A DNA stretch of 64,000 nt from Clostridiales bacterium Firm_11 (GTDB lineage: Bacteria; Bacillota; Clostridia; Christensenellales; Aristaeellaceae): NCBI GenBank assembly GCA_001604105.1, contig LVAQ01000022.1:1-64000 (forward strand). The letters are read 5' to 3'. Position numbers and translations under genes: made by a program. The notes beneath the pieces are model-generated. The model saw nothing but the letters and a program-made list of their open reading frames with translations, ran no database searches and was not told the DNA's origin. This document shows, piece after piece, positions 1 to 8,245 of the stretch. Each line of letters starts with the position of its first letter. Position 1 is the stretch's first letter.

Positions 1-1
1 A

Positions 2-505
2 GAACACAACCCGCATAAAAGCGCGGGTTTGCCCGACTGTATGCACATAAATGAATGTGGCAAAACGGCATTCGCATCGTGTATATTATGGATAGGTAAC
101 GCCTGCCTACGCCCCGCGCATGTGGCGTTGAAAAACTCCTGCAAGCGCGTGGCGAAACATGAACACAACCCGCATCAGAGCGCGGGTTTGCCCGACTGTA
201 TGCACATAAATGAATGTGGCTCAACGGCATTCGCATCGTGTATATTATGGATAGGTAACGCCTGCCTACGCCACGCGCATGTGGCGTTGAAAAACTCCTG
301 CAAGCGCGAGGGGAAGCATGAACACAACCCTGTGAACGCAAGGCTTTGACACACGGCGTGTGCCTTCATATATGCATCACTGCATAAAGCACGCAGTGCA
401 AAGGATGCATTCCGGCTTTCATGCACATGTAGCGTGAATGCCACCTGCAAGCATGAGCGCGAAGTATGAACACAACCCGCATCAAGGCGCGGGTTTGCCC
501 GATTG
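2..505. repeat. Tandem repeat, about 159 bp, three units plus a partial
   Basis: Units begin with GAACACAACCCGCAT-like sequence at 2, 161, 320 and 468, giving periods of 159, 159 and 148 bp. The first two copies are nearly identical; the third is diverged and the fourth is only the first 35-40 bases. Each unit starts with a small hairpin (AACCCGC paired with GCGGGTT). Short open frames across it repeat the same peptide and are not credible genes. The array may continue left of the window. Bases 506-653 hold only the leader of the next gene; I see nothing else there. Confidence 0.85.
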
Positions 506-653
506 ATCACGCATACACGCGGCGATGCTGCACCGTTCTTCCATCTGCCTGCCGTCCCCGCGCTATCAAACCGACGGGCACGCGATACGCCCGTTCCAGC
601 GGAATTGGTTTGCAGATTGGCTTGACCGGTTATCCCTTGAATGGAGGTGCTCC

Positions 654-2132
654 ATGCCTACGCTCAACATCCTTCAGGATGGTCAGGCGCATACCACCGT
701 TTTTACGGGTACGCCCACGCTTGCGCAGGCATTGGCGGCGGTCGGTTTTGCCATGGCGCAGCCCTGCGGCGGGCGGGGCACCTGCGGCAAGTGCGCCGTA
801 ACGGCATTATCCGGCGAGGTTTCCGCGCCAACCCCCGCCGAAACGCGCGCGGGCGTACGTTTGGCATGCCAGGCGGTGCTGCATGGGGATGCAACCGTAA
901 CGCTGCCCGCCGCCGTGCAATGGACTGCCATCCAAACCAGCACGCAAACCGCCGCCCTAGGCCGCCCCATGGCGGGGCGTTACGGCGCGGCGGTGGATTT
1001 GGGCAGCACGACGATTGCCGCCAAGGTGTACGATCTGGCATCCGGCGCGCTGCTGGGCGAGCATGCCGCACTCAACCCGCAAACCACCATCGCCGCCGAT
1101 GTAATGGGGCGCCTTTCCCACGCGCTATCCGGCAAGCTGCAAACGCTAACCAGCCTGGCGCAAGCCGCCGTGGCCGATGCCGTGGCCGGCGCGTGCAAAG
1201 CCGCGAGTGTGCCCGCCGTGCAGGCACAAACCATTGCGGGCAACACGGTGATGCTGACCCTGCTCACGGGCGGGAACCCCGCGCCGCTGGCGACTACGCC
1301 CTTTATCGCGGATTCCCTCTTTGGTTTGGAAACAACGCTTGGCGGCGTGCCCACCTACCTGCCGCCCTGCGCGGGCGCGTTTATGGGCGCGGATCTCACC
1401 TGCGCGGCGCTGGCCACAAAACTTTGTGATACGCAGGAAACCGCGCTGCTGGCGGATATCGGCACCAACGGCGAATTGATGCTATGGCACCAGGGAAAGT
1501 TATACGCCGCCTCCGCGCCCGCAGGCCCAGCCTTTGAGGGCGGGGAGATTTCGCAGGGCGTAGGCGGCATCCGCGGTGCCATCGATAAAGTATGGGTGGA
1601 AGGCGCGTCCCTCGGCTGCCGCGTGATTGGCGGCGGGCAGGCGGTGGGGGTGTGCGGCTCCGGCCTGATTGACGCGATTGCCGCCCTGCTGCGCCTTGGG
1701 CTGGTGGATGCCAGCGGCGCGGCGGATGCCACCCGCTTTTTGCTGCGCGATGCGGTTTACGTGACCGCAGGGGATATCCGCGCTGTGCAGCTGGCGAAAG
1801 CGGCCATCGCCGCGGGCATCCGCGTGCTGCTCCAAACGGCAAACGCAAGCCCCGCGGAGGTAAAACGTCTACTGCTGGCAGGCGGCTTTGGCAGCCAGCT
1901 TGCGGTGGAAAGCGCCGCTTCCATCGGCCTAGTGCCCGCGCAGTTTGCCGCGCGCGCCGCAGCCGTGGGCAACGCGGCGCTTTCCGGCGCGGCGCTGTTG
2001 CTGCTGGACACACAGTTGCGGGCAAGAGCGCAGCAAATCGCCAGCAATGCGCAGGTAGTGCAGCTGGGCGGGGATGAAGGCTTTGAAAAGCACTTTATGG
2101 CGGAGATGGATTTCCCGTTTGCCGAAGAATGA
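654..2132 (+). CDS. 2Fe-2S ferredoxin / ASKHA-domain protein (RACo-like activator)
   Basis: A 492-residue protein. Residues 1-90 form a plant-type 2Fe-2S ferredoxin domain with Cys38-x5-Cys44-x2-Cys47 and a fourth Cys at 72. The rest is an ASKHA-fold (DUF4445-type) ATPase with the phosphate loop DLGSTT at 115-120 and later DIGTNGE and CGSGLIDA motifs. Characterised relatives reductively reactivate corrinoid proteins in ATP-dependent methyl transfer. An upstream in-frame ATG at 525 exists, but the ATG at 654 has a good GGAGGTG ribosome site 4 bases away and starts exactly at the ferredoxin domain. No corrinoid protein or methyltransferase lies nearby, so the partner is unknown. The family is clear; the physiological substrate is not. 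Confidence 0.9.
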   Translation: MPTLNILQDGQAHTTVFTGTPTLAQALAAVGFAMAQPCGGRGTCGKCAVTALSGEVSAPTPAETRAGVRLACQAVLHGDATVTLPAAVQWTAIQTSTQTAALGRPMAGRYGAAVDLGSTTIAAKVYDLASGALLGEHAALNPQTTIAADVMGRLSHALSGKLQTLTSLAQAAVADAVAGACKAASVPAVQAQTIAGNTVMLTLLTGGNPAPLATTPFIADSLFGLETTLGGVPTYLPPCAGAFMGADLTCAALATKLCDTQETALLADIGTNGELMLWHQGKLYAASAPAGPAFEGGEISQGVGGIRGAIDKVWVEGASLGCRVIGGGQAVGVCGSGLIDAIAALLRLGLVDASGAADATRFLLRDAVYVTAGDIRAVQLAKAAIAAGIRVLLQTANASPAEVKRLLLAGGFGSQLAVESAASIGLVPAQFAARAAAVGNAALSGAALLLLDTQLRARAQQIASNAQVVQLGGDEGFEKHFMAEMDFPFAEE

Positions 2133-2194
2133 AGGATGTATCAAAAGAAGGTCATGGGGTTTCGCCCACATCCAAGGTTGTTAAAAAAGGACCA

Positions 2195-2775
2195 AGGCTA
2201 CTAGCCCTAATCAGGGGGCAGGGGTGAAACCCCTGCCGGGGTTTGGGCACCGAAAGAGAGCGTGTGCCCAGTGGGCACCGACAGAGAGCGTGTGCCCAGT
2301 GGGCACTTCGCCGAAGGCGAAAGCGAACTGAAGGTGGCCTGTTCCACAAGTGAGGGGAGCGACAGTGCACCTCACGCCAATGGAACAGGCGGGGTCGCAA
2401 GACTTCGCCGAAGGCGAAAGCGAACTGAGGTGGCCTGTTCCACAAGTGAGGGGCGCGACAGTGCAACTCGCGCCGATGGAACAGGCGGGGTCGCAAGACT
2501 TCGCCGAAGGCGAAAGCGAACTGGAGGTGGCCTGTTCCACAAGTGAGGGGCACGACAGTGCAACTCGCGCCAATGGAACAGGCGGGGTCGCAAGACTTCG
2601 CCGAAGGCGAAAGCGAACTGAAGGTGAGAGGTTTAACCAGCACAGGGCACGGCAGTGCCGTGTGCGCCGATGAAACCGAGTGGGCAAGCGCCCCAACGGC
2701 TTACCACGAAAGCCTTTCAGCGAAAGCAAGCGAACCGCCCGCAGGGCGATGAAGCGAGCGGCGGCAGAGAATAGA
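2195..2775. repeat. Composite hairpin repeat with an internal 96-97 bp tandem array
   Basis: This fills the gap between two convergent genes. It opens with the CAGGGGTGAAACCCCTG hairpin common to the window's repeat family and ends with the GCGAGCG-flanked GCCCGCAGGGC hairpin. Between them, units starting at 2306, 2403, 2499 and 2596 repeat every 96-97 bp. Each unit has a CTTCGCC-GAA-GGCGAAAG hairpin, inverted arms GGCCTGTTCCA and TGGAACAGGC, and a variable inner stem. The long open frames across it, on both strands, are products of the repetition. Confidence 0.85.
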
Positions 2776-2786
2776 TTGGGGTTTTG

Positions 2787-2826
2787 ACAAAACGGGTCAC
2801 GGGCGCTTGCCCGTGACCCGTTTTGT
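2787..2826. terminator. Bidirectional intrinsic terminator
   Basis: A perfect 18-bp stem (2787-2804 with 2809-2826) has a GCTT loop, and its outer arms are A-rich and T-rich. It lies just before the stop of the minus-strand isomerase gene and after the 2Fe-2S/ASKHA gene, so it can end transcription from both sides. Confidence 0.85.
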
Positions 2827-2840
2827 TACTACCTATCTGG

Positions 2841-3755
2841 TCACACCACAAACTGCTCCATGTATCGCTTGCTCAGCCGCAATGCGTCCAGCACCTTTTC
2901 CCGCGTGCCCTCAAAAGCCTTATCCTCCACTTCGATGCAGGCAAAACCGTCATAGCCGATATCCGTAAGCGCGGATACATACTTGCCCCAGTCCACATCG
3001 CCCAGCCCGGGCAGCTTGGGGCTCATATACGTAAGCGGATAGGCCATAACGCCATGCTGATTCAGCTGATCGGCATAGAGTTTGATATCCTTGCAGTGCA
3101 CATGAAAAATCTTATCCCGAAACGCATACAGCGGCGCGATATAATCGATCTGCTGCCATACAAAATGCGAAGGGTCATAATTCAATCCAAGATTCTTGGA
3201 GGGCAGCGCCGCAAACACTTTGCGCCAGAGGGCGGGCGTGGTCATCAGGTTCTGACCGCCCGGCCACTGGTCGCGGTCAAAGAGCATCGGGCAGTTTTCA
3301 ATGGCAATGCGTACGCCCAGCTCTTCGGCAAGCGCCAGAATGGGCGGCCATACCGTTTCTACCAGCGCAAGGTTTTCTTCCACCGTCTTGTGCTGGTCAC
3401 GCCCGATGAACGAGGTCACCAGATTCACACCCAGCTGATGGCTGGCTTTGATGACCTTTTGCAGATGCGCCACCGTGGCCTTTTGCCTGTCAGGGTCGCC
3501 ATCCAGCGGGTTGGGGTAATAGGCCAGCGCGCTGATGGAAACGCCGTTTTTCTTGCAATAGGAGAGGATAGCCTCTGCCTTTGCATCGTCCAGCGAATCC
3601 ACATCAATATGGCTTACGCCCGCGTAGCGGCGCTCCGCCTTGCCAGCGGGCCAACAGGCCACCTCCACACAGCGGTAACCCAGCGCCGCCGCCGTATCGA
3701 TCATTTCCTCAAAGGTCCATCCATCCAGAATCGCGCTTACAAACCCAAGCTTCAT
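2841..3755 (-). CDS. Sugar phosphate isomerase/epimerase (xylose isomerase-like TIM barrel)
   Basis: A 304-residue AP-endonuclease-2/xylose-isomerase-like TIM-barrel protein. It shows the usual metal-site neighbourhoods: an IENCPM stretch near the middle, NYDPSHF, FHVHCKD, and a C-terminal ACIEVED. Such enzymes isomerise or epimerise sugars, inosose or keto-sugars in catabolism. The start MKLGFVSA was chosen because AAAGGAG lies 7 bases upstream; a 14-residue upstream extension is open but has no ribosome site. It is transcribed in the same direction as the LacI gene and sits beside an ABC sugar importer and a Gfo/Idh dehydrogenase, so it probably acts on the imported sugar or its oxidised product. 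The substrate cannot be named. Confidence 0.85.
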   Translation of the reverse strand: MKLGFVSAILDGWTFEEMIDTAAALGYRCVEVACWPAGKAERRYAGVSHIDVDSLDDAKAEAILSYCKKNGVSISALAYYPNPLDGDPDRQKATVAHLQKVIKASHQLGVNLVTSFIGRDQHKTVEENLALVETVWPPILALAEELGVRIAIENCPMLFDRDQWPGGQNLMTTPALWRKVFAALPSKNLGLNYDPSHFVWQQIDYIAPLYAFRDKIFHVHCKDIKLYADQLNQHGVMAYPLTYMSPKLPGLGDVDWGKYVSALTDIGYDGFACIEVEDKAFEGTREKVLDALRLSKRYMEQFVV

Positions 3756-3884
3756 GCGCAGGCTCCTTTCAAACGGCACAGCCGCCCGCGCGTGCATTCG
3801 CGCGGCGATGCCTCATCCTATGTTGATTACACGGTTCCTTTCGTATCGGCGGGCAGGGACTTTGCGCGGTGCATGCGGTAGGGG

Positions 3885-4883
3885 TTAGACGGAATCGCGC
3901 AGCACCAGCTCGGTTTTAAGCAGCACCTGCCGGCTTTCGGCGGCGGGGTTGAGCATGCGGTCGCCCAGCACTTCGCAGGCCATGTACCCAAGCTGGAACT
4001 GCGGCATGTTTACCGCCGCCACACTTGGGTGGCTCACCATGGAAATGTAGGTGTTGTCAAACCCGATCAGCGAGCAATCCCGCGGGATGGACACCCCTTC
4101 GATGCTGGCAGCCTTAACCACGGCGGCGGCGAACATATCGCTGGCGGCCAGGATGGCATCCGGTCGCTCCCGCGCGGTCAGCAGCTGCCGCGCCACGGCA
4201 AAAGAGGTATCAAAGCCCATCTCGGTCACTTTACAAACCAGGCTGGGATCCACCGGTATGCCCGCATCGGCCAGCGCCTGGGCGTAGCCCAGATAGCGCT
4301 GGCGCGCGTATTTGTACTTATCCGGCCCGTTGATGAGCGCCACGCGCTTGCGCCCGCGTGTGATGAGCGTGTGCACGGCGTTTCGCGCGGCAGAAAAATC
4401 ATCCACACTCACATAAGGCAGGGCGCTTTTTTCGTTATATTCCGCGCACTGTACCAGCGGCGCGACGCGGTCGATGGCGGCAAGCGTGGCCTCGTCGTTT
4501 ACGGGGGATAGCAGCAGGCAGCCGCCCGCGCTTACCATGCGCAATAGATCGGTCAGGCGCTGGGTGTGCTCATCCAGGTTGCCTTCGGCGAAAATCACCG
4601 TTTCAAAGCCGCGGTTTTTCGCGGATACGTTGATGCCTTTGACGATCATCGCATAAAAGGGGTTATCCAGATTGGGCAGCACAACCACAATAAGCCCCTT
4701 GCGGTTGGGCGCGGCGCTTTCTTCCCGCCGGTAACCCAGCGCGTCGATGGCGGCGCTCACCCTTTCCACCGTGGAGGCGCGCACGTTGCCCTTATCGTTG
4801 ATCACGCGGGAAACCGTGGCGATGGAAACGCCTGCTTGCAAGGCTACCTGGGTGATGTTCGGCTCCGTGCTCTTTTTTTTCAT
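3885..4883 (-). CDS. LacI-family transcriptional regulator
   Basis: A 332-residue LacI/GalR regulator. The N-terminal helix-turn-helix (about residues 9-60, with ITQVALQAGVSIATVSRVIN and the hinge region after it) is followed by a periplasmic-binding-protein-like sensor domain. The start is taken at MKKKSTEP; the upstream 27 codons are open but lack the family pattern and overlap the promoter. The gene is divergent from the ABC importer, and a perfect 7-bp-arm palindrome lies in the shared promoter region (4973-4989). This fits a local repressor that responds to the imported sugar or a derivative, although the ligand is unknown. The isomerase gene follows 129 bases downstream on the same strand. 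Confidence 0.92.
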   Translation of the reverse strand: MKKKSTEPNITQVALQAGVSIATVSRVINDKGNVRASTVERVSAAIDALGYRREESAAPNRKGLIVVVLPNLDNPFYAMIVKGINVSAKNRGFETVIFAEGNLDEHTQRLTDLLRMVSAGGCLLLSPVNDEATLAAIDRVAPLVQCAEYNEKSALPYVSVDDFSAARNAVHTLITRGRKRVALINGPDKYKYARQRYLGYAQALADAGIPVDPSLVCKVTEMGFDTSFAVARQLLTARERPDAILAASDMFAAAVVKAASIEGVSIPRDCSLIGFDNTYISMVSHPSVAAVNMPQFQLGYMACEVLGDRMLNPAAESRQVLLKTELVLRDSV

Positions 4884-4929
4884 GGCAGGAAGCGCCCCCT
4901 TTGCGACGGTGCTCAATGGCTTGTTTTGG

Positions 4930-4959
4930 ATTATAGCATACCTTTCTGCCGGATGTAAA
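4930..4959 (-). promoter_or_regulatory. Sigma-70-type promoter of the LacI gene
   Basis: On the minus strand, TTTACA (4954-4959) and TATAAT (4930-4935) are separated by 18 bp. They lie about 47 bases before the LacI start codon. The candidate operator at 4973-4989 is just upstream of the -35 box. Confidence 0.65.
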
Positions 4960-4972
4960 GGCAAAGCTGATA

Positions 4973-4989
4973 AATGTAAACATTACATT
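4973..4989. promoter_or_regulatory. Candidate LacI-family operator
   Basis: AATGTAA-ACA-TTACATT is a perfect 7-bp inverted repeat with a 3-bp spacer, in the AT-rich intergenic region between the divergent LacI and importer genes. LacI-family sites are usually palindromes of this size centred on CG; the ACA centre is unusual, so assignment to this regulator is an inference. Confidence 0.5.
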
Positions 4990-5084
4990 GAAATGTGCAC
5001 CCATCATAGCAGCAAACGTAAGAATACAAGTAAATACAAGCTGTTGCAAAGTAATGAAAACTTATGAAAATGATTGTGATTTTG

Positions 5085-5113
5085 TTGACAGATGAAAACG
5101 CGTGTGCTATTCT
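5085..5113 (+). promoter_or_regulatory. Strong sigma-70-type promoter of the sugar importer
   Basis: Consensus TTGACA (5085-5090), a 17-bp spacer and TATTCT (5108-5113) lie upstream of the substrate-binding protein, leaving a leader of about 120 bases. Confidence 0.75.
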
Positions 5114-5241
5114 TGGGGCAAGCAAAAGGAACAGGAACACAGCGGTCAACCGTCGGGTTTTCCGTGTTCTTTTGAGCGTTACCGCCCCCCGCGCAGGGCG
5201 GGGGAGCAATGTAAAACGAAGTGAAACGGAGGAGTACAATC

Positions 5242-6183
5242 ATGAAAAAGATTCTCGCCGTCGTCCTCGCGCTGACGCTGTGCCTTGGCGTGTTCACGCT
5301 TACCGCGTCTGCCGAAACCGCCAAGTTCAAGGTGGGCATTCTGGCGCCCGCGGTTACGCACGGCTGGGTGGCCGGCGTTGCCTACAATGCCGAAGCGCGC
5401 TGCCAGGAGCTTGCCGACACCGTGGATTACAAGCTCTATACCTCCAGCAACGCCGAAGAGATGACCGCCCAGCTTGACGACCTCATGACCTGGGGCGCGC
5501 AGGCCATCGTAGCCTTCCCCCAGTGGGCGGGCATGGAAGTGCCCATCCAGGCCGCCATTGACGCGGGCGTGGTTGTGGTCAACTTTGATATCCAAATCAA
5601 CGCCGAAGGTATCTACCTGGTCACCGGCGATAATGAGAGCATGGGTATTGAAAGCGCCAAGTACATCGTAGACAAAATCGGCACCACGGGCACCGTTGTG
5701 GCGCTGAGCGTACCTACCAGCGGCTCGGTTTCCGAACTGCGTATGAAGGGCTTCAATGACACCATCGCGGAAATCGCCCCGGAACTTAACGTGATCGAGT
5801 ATGCCACCAAGTTCACCCGCGAAGATGGCCTCAAGGACTTCAGCGACATCCTGGCCGCCAACCCGCAGATTGACGCGGTTTACAGCCTGGATGATGAAAC
5901 CTCCATCGGCGCGTTGCAGGCCATTGCCGATGCAGGGCGTACCGATATCAAAGCCATCACCGGCGGCGGCGGCATGCAGGAGTACTTCCGCATGATGCCG
6001 GAGAATCTGGACATCTGGATTTGCTCTGCGCTCTATAGCCCCCTGATGGTGAAAGATGCCGTGGACATGGCGGTAGCCGTGCTTAGCGGTGAGACGGTTG
6101 AGCCTGTGAAGGTCATCCCCACCACCATTGTGGATCGCGATAACGCGGATCAATTCATCGATGCCAATAACACCGTATACTAA
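5242..6183 (+). CDS. Sugar ABC transporter substrate-binding protein (RbsB-like)
   Basis: A 313-residue type I periplasmic-binding-fold protein that would capture a sugar outside the membrane and deliver it to the ATPase and permease encoded downstream. The N-terminus is a signal peptide (MKK, hydrophobic core, cleavage predicted after Ala-Ser-Ala at residue 24). The mature part has the two-lobed pattern of the ribose/galactose-binding family (GILAPAVTHGW, INFDIQ-like and SLDDETSIGAL stretches). There is no convincing lipobox, which is unusual for a monoderm Bacillota binding protein. The ATG at 5242 follows GGAGGAG; seven codons further upstream are open but unnecessary. It is the first gene of the importer and has its own strong promoter. 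Confidence 0.9.
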   Translation: MKKILAVVLALTLCLGVFTLTASAETAKFKVGILAPAVTHGWVAGVAYNAEARCQELADTVDYKLYTSSNAEEMTAQLDDLMTWGAQAIVAFPQWAGMEVPIQAAIDAGVVVVNFDIQINAEGIYLVTGDNESMGIESAKYIVDKIGTTGTVVALSVPTSGSVSELRMKGFNDTIAEIAPELNVIEYATKFTREDGLKDFSDILAANPQIDAVYSLDDETSIGALQAIADAGRTDIKAITGGGGMQEYFRMMPENLDIWICSALYSPLMVKDAVDMAVAVLSGETVEPVKVIPTTIVDRDNADQFIDANNTVY

Positions 6184-6194
6184 TTGACCCCATC

Positions 6195-6262
6195 AAACCG
6201 CGGCCGCTGCGCCGCATGGTTTACGGCATGGGACGGGGGCTGTGGCAAGCGCCATGGCCCCC
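6195..6262 (+). promoter_or_regulatory. Intercistronic stem-loops after the binding-protein gene
   Basis: Two stem-loops follow the stop codon. The first has AAACC and GGTTT outer arms (6195-6222). The second pairs GGGGGCTGTGGC (6235-6246) with GCCATGGCCCCC (6251-6262), a 12-bp RNA stem allowing two G-U pairs. There is no T-run, so 3' protection or partial attenuation of the upstream message is more likely than full termination. Confidence 0.55.
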
Positions 6263-6394
6263 CTTGCGTAACGCCGCAGCCCTCTATGCAGGGCGCAGCG
6301 GGGATGCTATACTGGTTACAGATAGTCGGCAGAAAAATGAACCAAAAGTAGCAATAATTACCATGAGTGATACAGAAACGGATGTGAGCAGCGC

Positions 6395-7873
6395 ATGCAG
6401 TTGATGATGCAGGGAATCTGCAAAGCCTTCGCCGCCAACGAGGTTTTGAAAGCGGTGGATTTTCATCTGGATGGCGGCGAGATTTGCGCGCTGCTGGGCG
6501 AAAACGGCGCGGGCAAATCCACGCTGATGAACATTCTGGGCGGCGTGCTGCCCGCCGATGCGGGGGTCATTACTCTGGACGGCGCGCAGAAGGTGTTTGC
6601 CACGCCCACACAATCGCTGGCGGCAGGCATCGCCTTTATCCATCAGGAGCTGAACCTAATTAACGACCTGCCCATCTATGAGAATATGTTTATCGGCCGT
6701 GAGCTTACAAAGAAGAACGGCTTTCTGGATCACGCGGAAATGATCCGGCAGACCGGCGATGTTTTTGAACGCATGGGGCTTGCCATTGACCCGCGCGTGA
6801 TGGTGCGCGATCTGGATGCGAGCTATAAGCAGATTGTGGAGATCAGCCGCGCGCTGCTGATGAACGCACGGCTCATCATCATGGACGAGCCCACCACATC
6901 GCTTACCGACCCGGAAATACAGCGCGTGTTTGCGATGCTGCGTACGCTGCGCGGGCAGGGCGTGGGCATCGTGTTTATATCCCACAAACTGCGGGAAGTC
7001 ATCGAGATTTGCGATCGCTACGCGGTGCTGCGCGATGGTGTGATGGTGGCGCAAGGCCGCGTTGCGGATACATCGGTGAGCGCCCTTGCGCGCCACATGG
7101 TGGGGCATGAGGTGGCAAGCGACGCGATGGGGCATCAGGGCACGCGCGGCGAAGAGCGCCTGCGCATAACCGATCTCACCCTGGAGCCGTATTACCGGCA
7201 TGTAAGCCTGACAGCCTACGCGGGAGAAGTGCTGGGCATTACAGGGCTGCTGGGCGATGGACGCAGCGAGCTGATGAGCACGGTGTTCGGCGCGCAGGGC
7301 GATTATCAGGGCGAGATTCGCGTCATGGGCAAGGCCGTGCATATCAAAAGCACGGGGCAGGCGGTGGCGCTGGGGCTTGGATATGTGCCGCGCAACCGCA
7401 AGGAAAACGGCATCGTCAAAGATATGAGCATCGTGGAAAACGGCTCCATTGTGATGTGGCCAAGGCTAACGCGCCATGGGCTGCTGGATCATCAGGCGCA
7501 GGAGAAGGCGTTTGACACGCAGCGCAGGGCGCTGAGCATCAAACTGGGCAGGACGCGTGACCCCATCATGAGCCTGTCGGGCGGCAACCAGCAAAAGGTG
7601 GTGCTGGCCAAATGGCTCAGTGCGGAGCCGAAAATCCTGATTCTGGATAACCCCACGCAGGGCGTGGATGTGGGCGCAAAGGAAGAGATATACGATATCA
7701 TCCGCGCGCTGGCGGATGCCAATGTGGCGGTGATTGTGCTCAGCAGTGAGGCGCAGGAGATTATCCGCGTATGTGACCGCGCGCTGGTGATGTATCATGG
7801 CGCTGTGTGCGATGAGGTCATGGGCGAACGCATGACAGAGCATGAGATGATGCGGCTGGCAACGGGCGGGTAA
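6395..7873 (+). CDS. Sugar ABC transporter ATP-binding protein (RbsA/MglA-like)
   Basis: A 492-residue protein with two nucleotide-binding domains, the standard design of carbohydrate-uptake-2 importers. The first domain has Walker A GENGAGKST (35-43) and Walker B IIMDEPT, but its signature is degenerate (LDASYKQ in place of LSGGQ). The second has a degenerate P-loop (GLLGDGRSE) and an intact LSGGNQQ signature at 394-400, which is typical of the family. It powers import through the permease encoded at 8246. The ribosome site before the ATG at 6395 is weak (GGATGTGAG), and another ATG lies at 6404. The gap from the binding-protein gene is 211 bases and the gap to the permease gene is 372 bases, long for one operon. 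Confidence 0.93.
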   Translation: MQLMMQGICKAFAANEVLKAVDFHLDGGEICALLGENGAGKSTLMNILGGVLPADAGVITLDGAQKVFATPTQSLAAGIAFIHQELNLINDLPIYENMFIGRELTKKNGFLDHAEMIRQTGDVFERMGLAIDPRVMVRDLDASYKQIVEISRALLMNARLIIMDEPTTSLTDPEIQRVFAMLRTLRGQGVGIVFISHKLREVIEICDRYAVLRDGVMVAQGRVADTSVSALARHMVGHEVASDAMGHQGTRGEERLRITDLTLEPYYRHVSLTAYAGEVLGITGLLGDGRSELMSTVFGAQGDYQGEIRVMGKAVHIKSTGQAVALGLGYVPRNRKENGIVKDMSIVENGSIVMWPRLTRHGLLDHQAQEKAFDTQRRALSIKLGRTRDPIMSLSGGNQQKVVLAKWLSAEPKILILDNPTQGVDVGAKEEIYDIIRALADANVAVIVLSSEAQEIIRVCDRALVMYHGAVCDEVMGERMTEHEMMRLATGG

Positions 7874-8245
7874 GCCGCAAAGCGGCGGCAATGAAGCGTC
7901 AGGAGCGCCGAGGAAAGCGTGTGCCGCCGGATACCGATAGACGCGATGGCAAGCAGCCGACGACCCGCGGATGCAGCAGGCAGGGATGGCGCACCCAGCA
8001 TGCCCTGCGCCGTGTAGGCTGGCTGGCGCATTGCGCTGCGCCGTTCAGGTCGGTTGGTACATTGCCCCCTGTAGAATACGGGATAGGCGGCACGGGCGCA
8101 CCGCAAAGGCATCCCCGCAGGAGAGCCGCAACGCATCGGGGCAGGATAAGAGTGGCGGCAGCCCCGGATCAGGCTACACAATCCCCCCATGGATACGCAC
8201 CCCTGACATCTCTCCATCTGTGAAACGCGAAGGGAGAAAGAACCA
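7874..8245. other. 372-base gap with no supported gene
   Basis: GC-rich sequence between the ATPase and permease genes. Open frames exist on both strands, but their composition is Arg/Gly/Pro-rich and they overlap each other and the flanking genes. I see no ribosome site, clear promoter or long inverted repeat except the permease ribosome site just before 8246. Confidence 0.5.
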
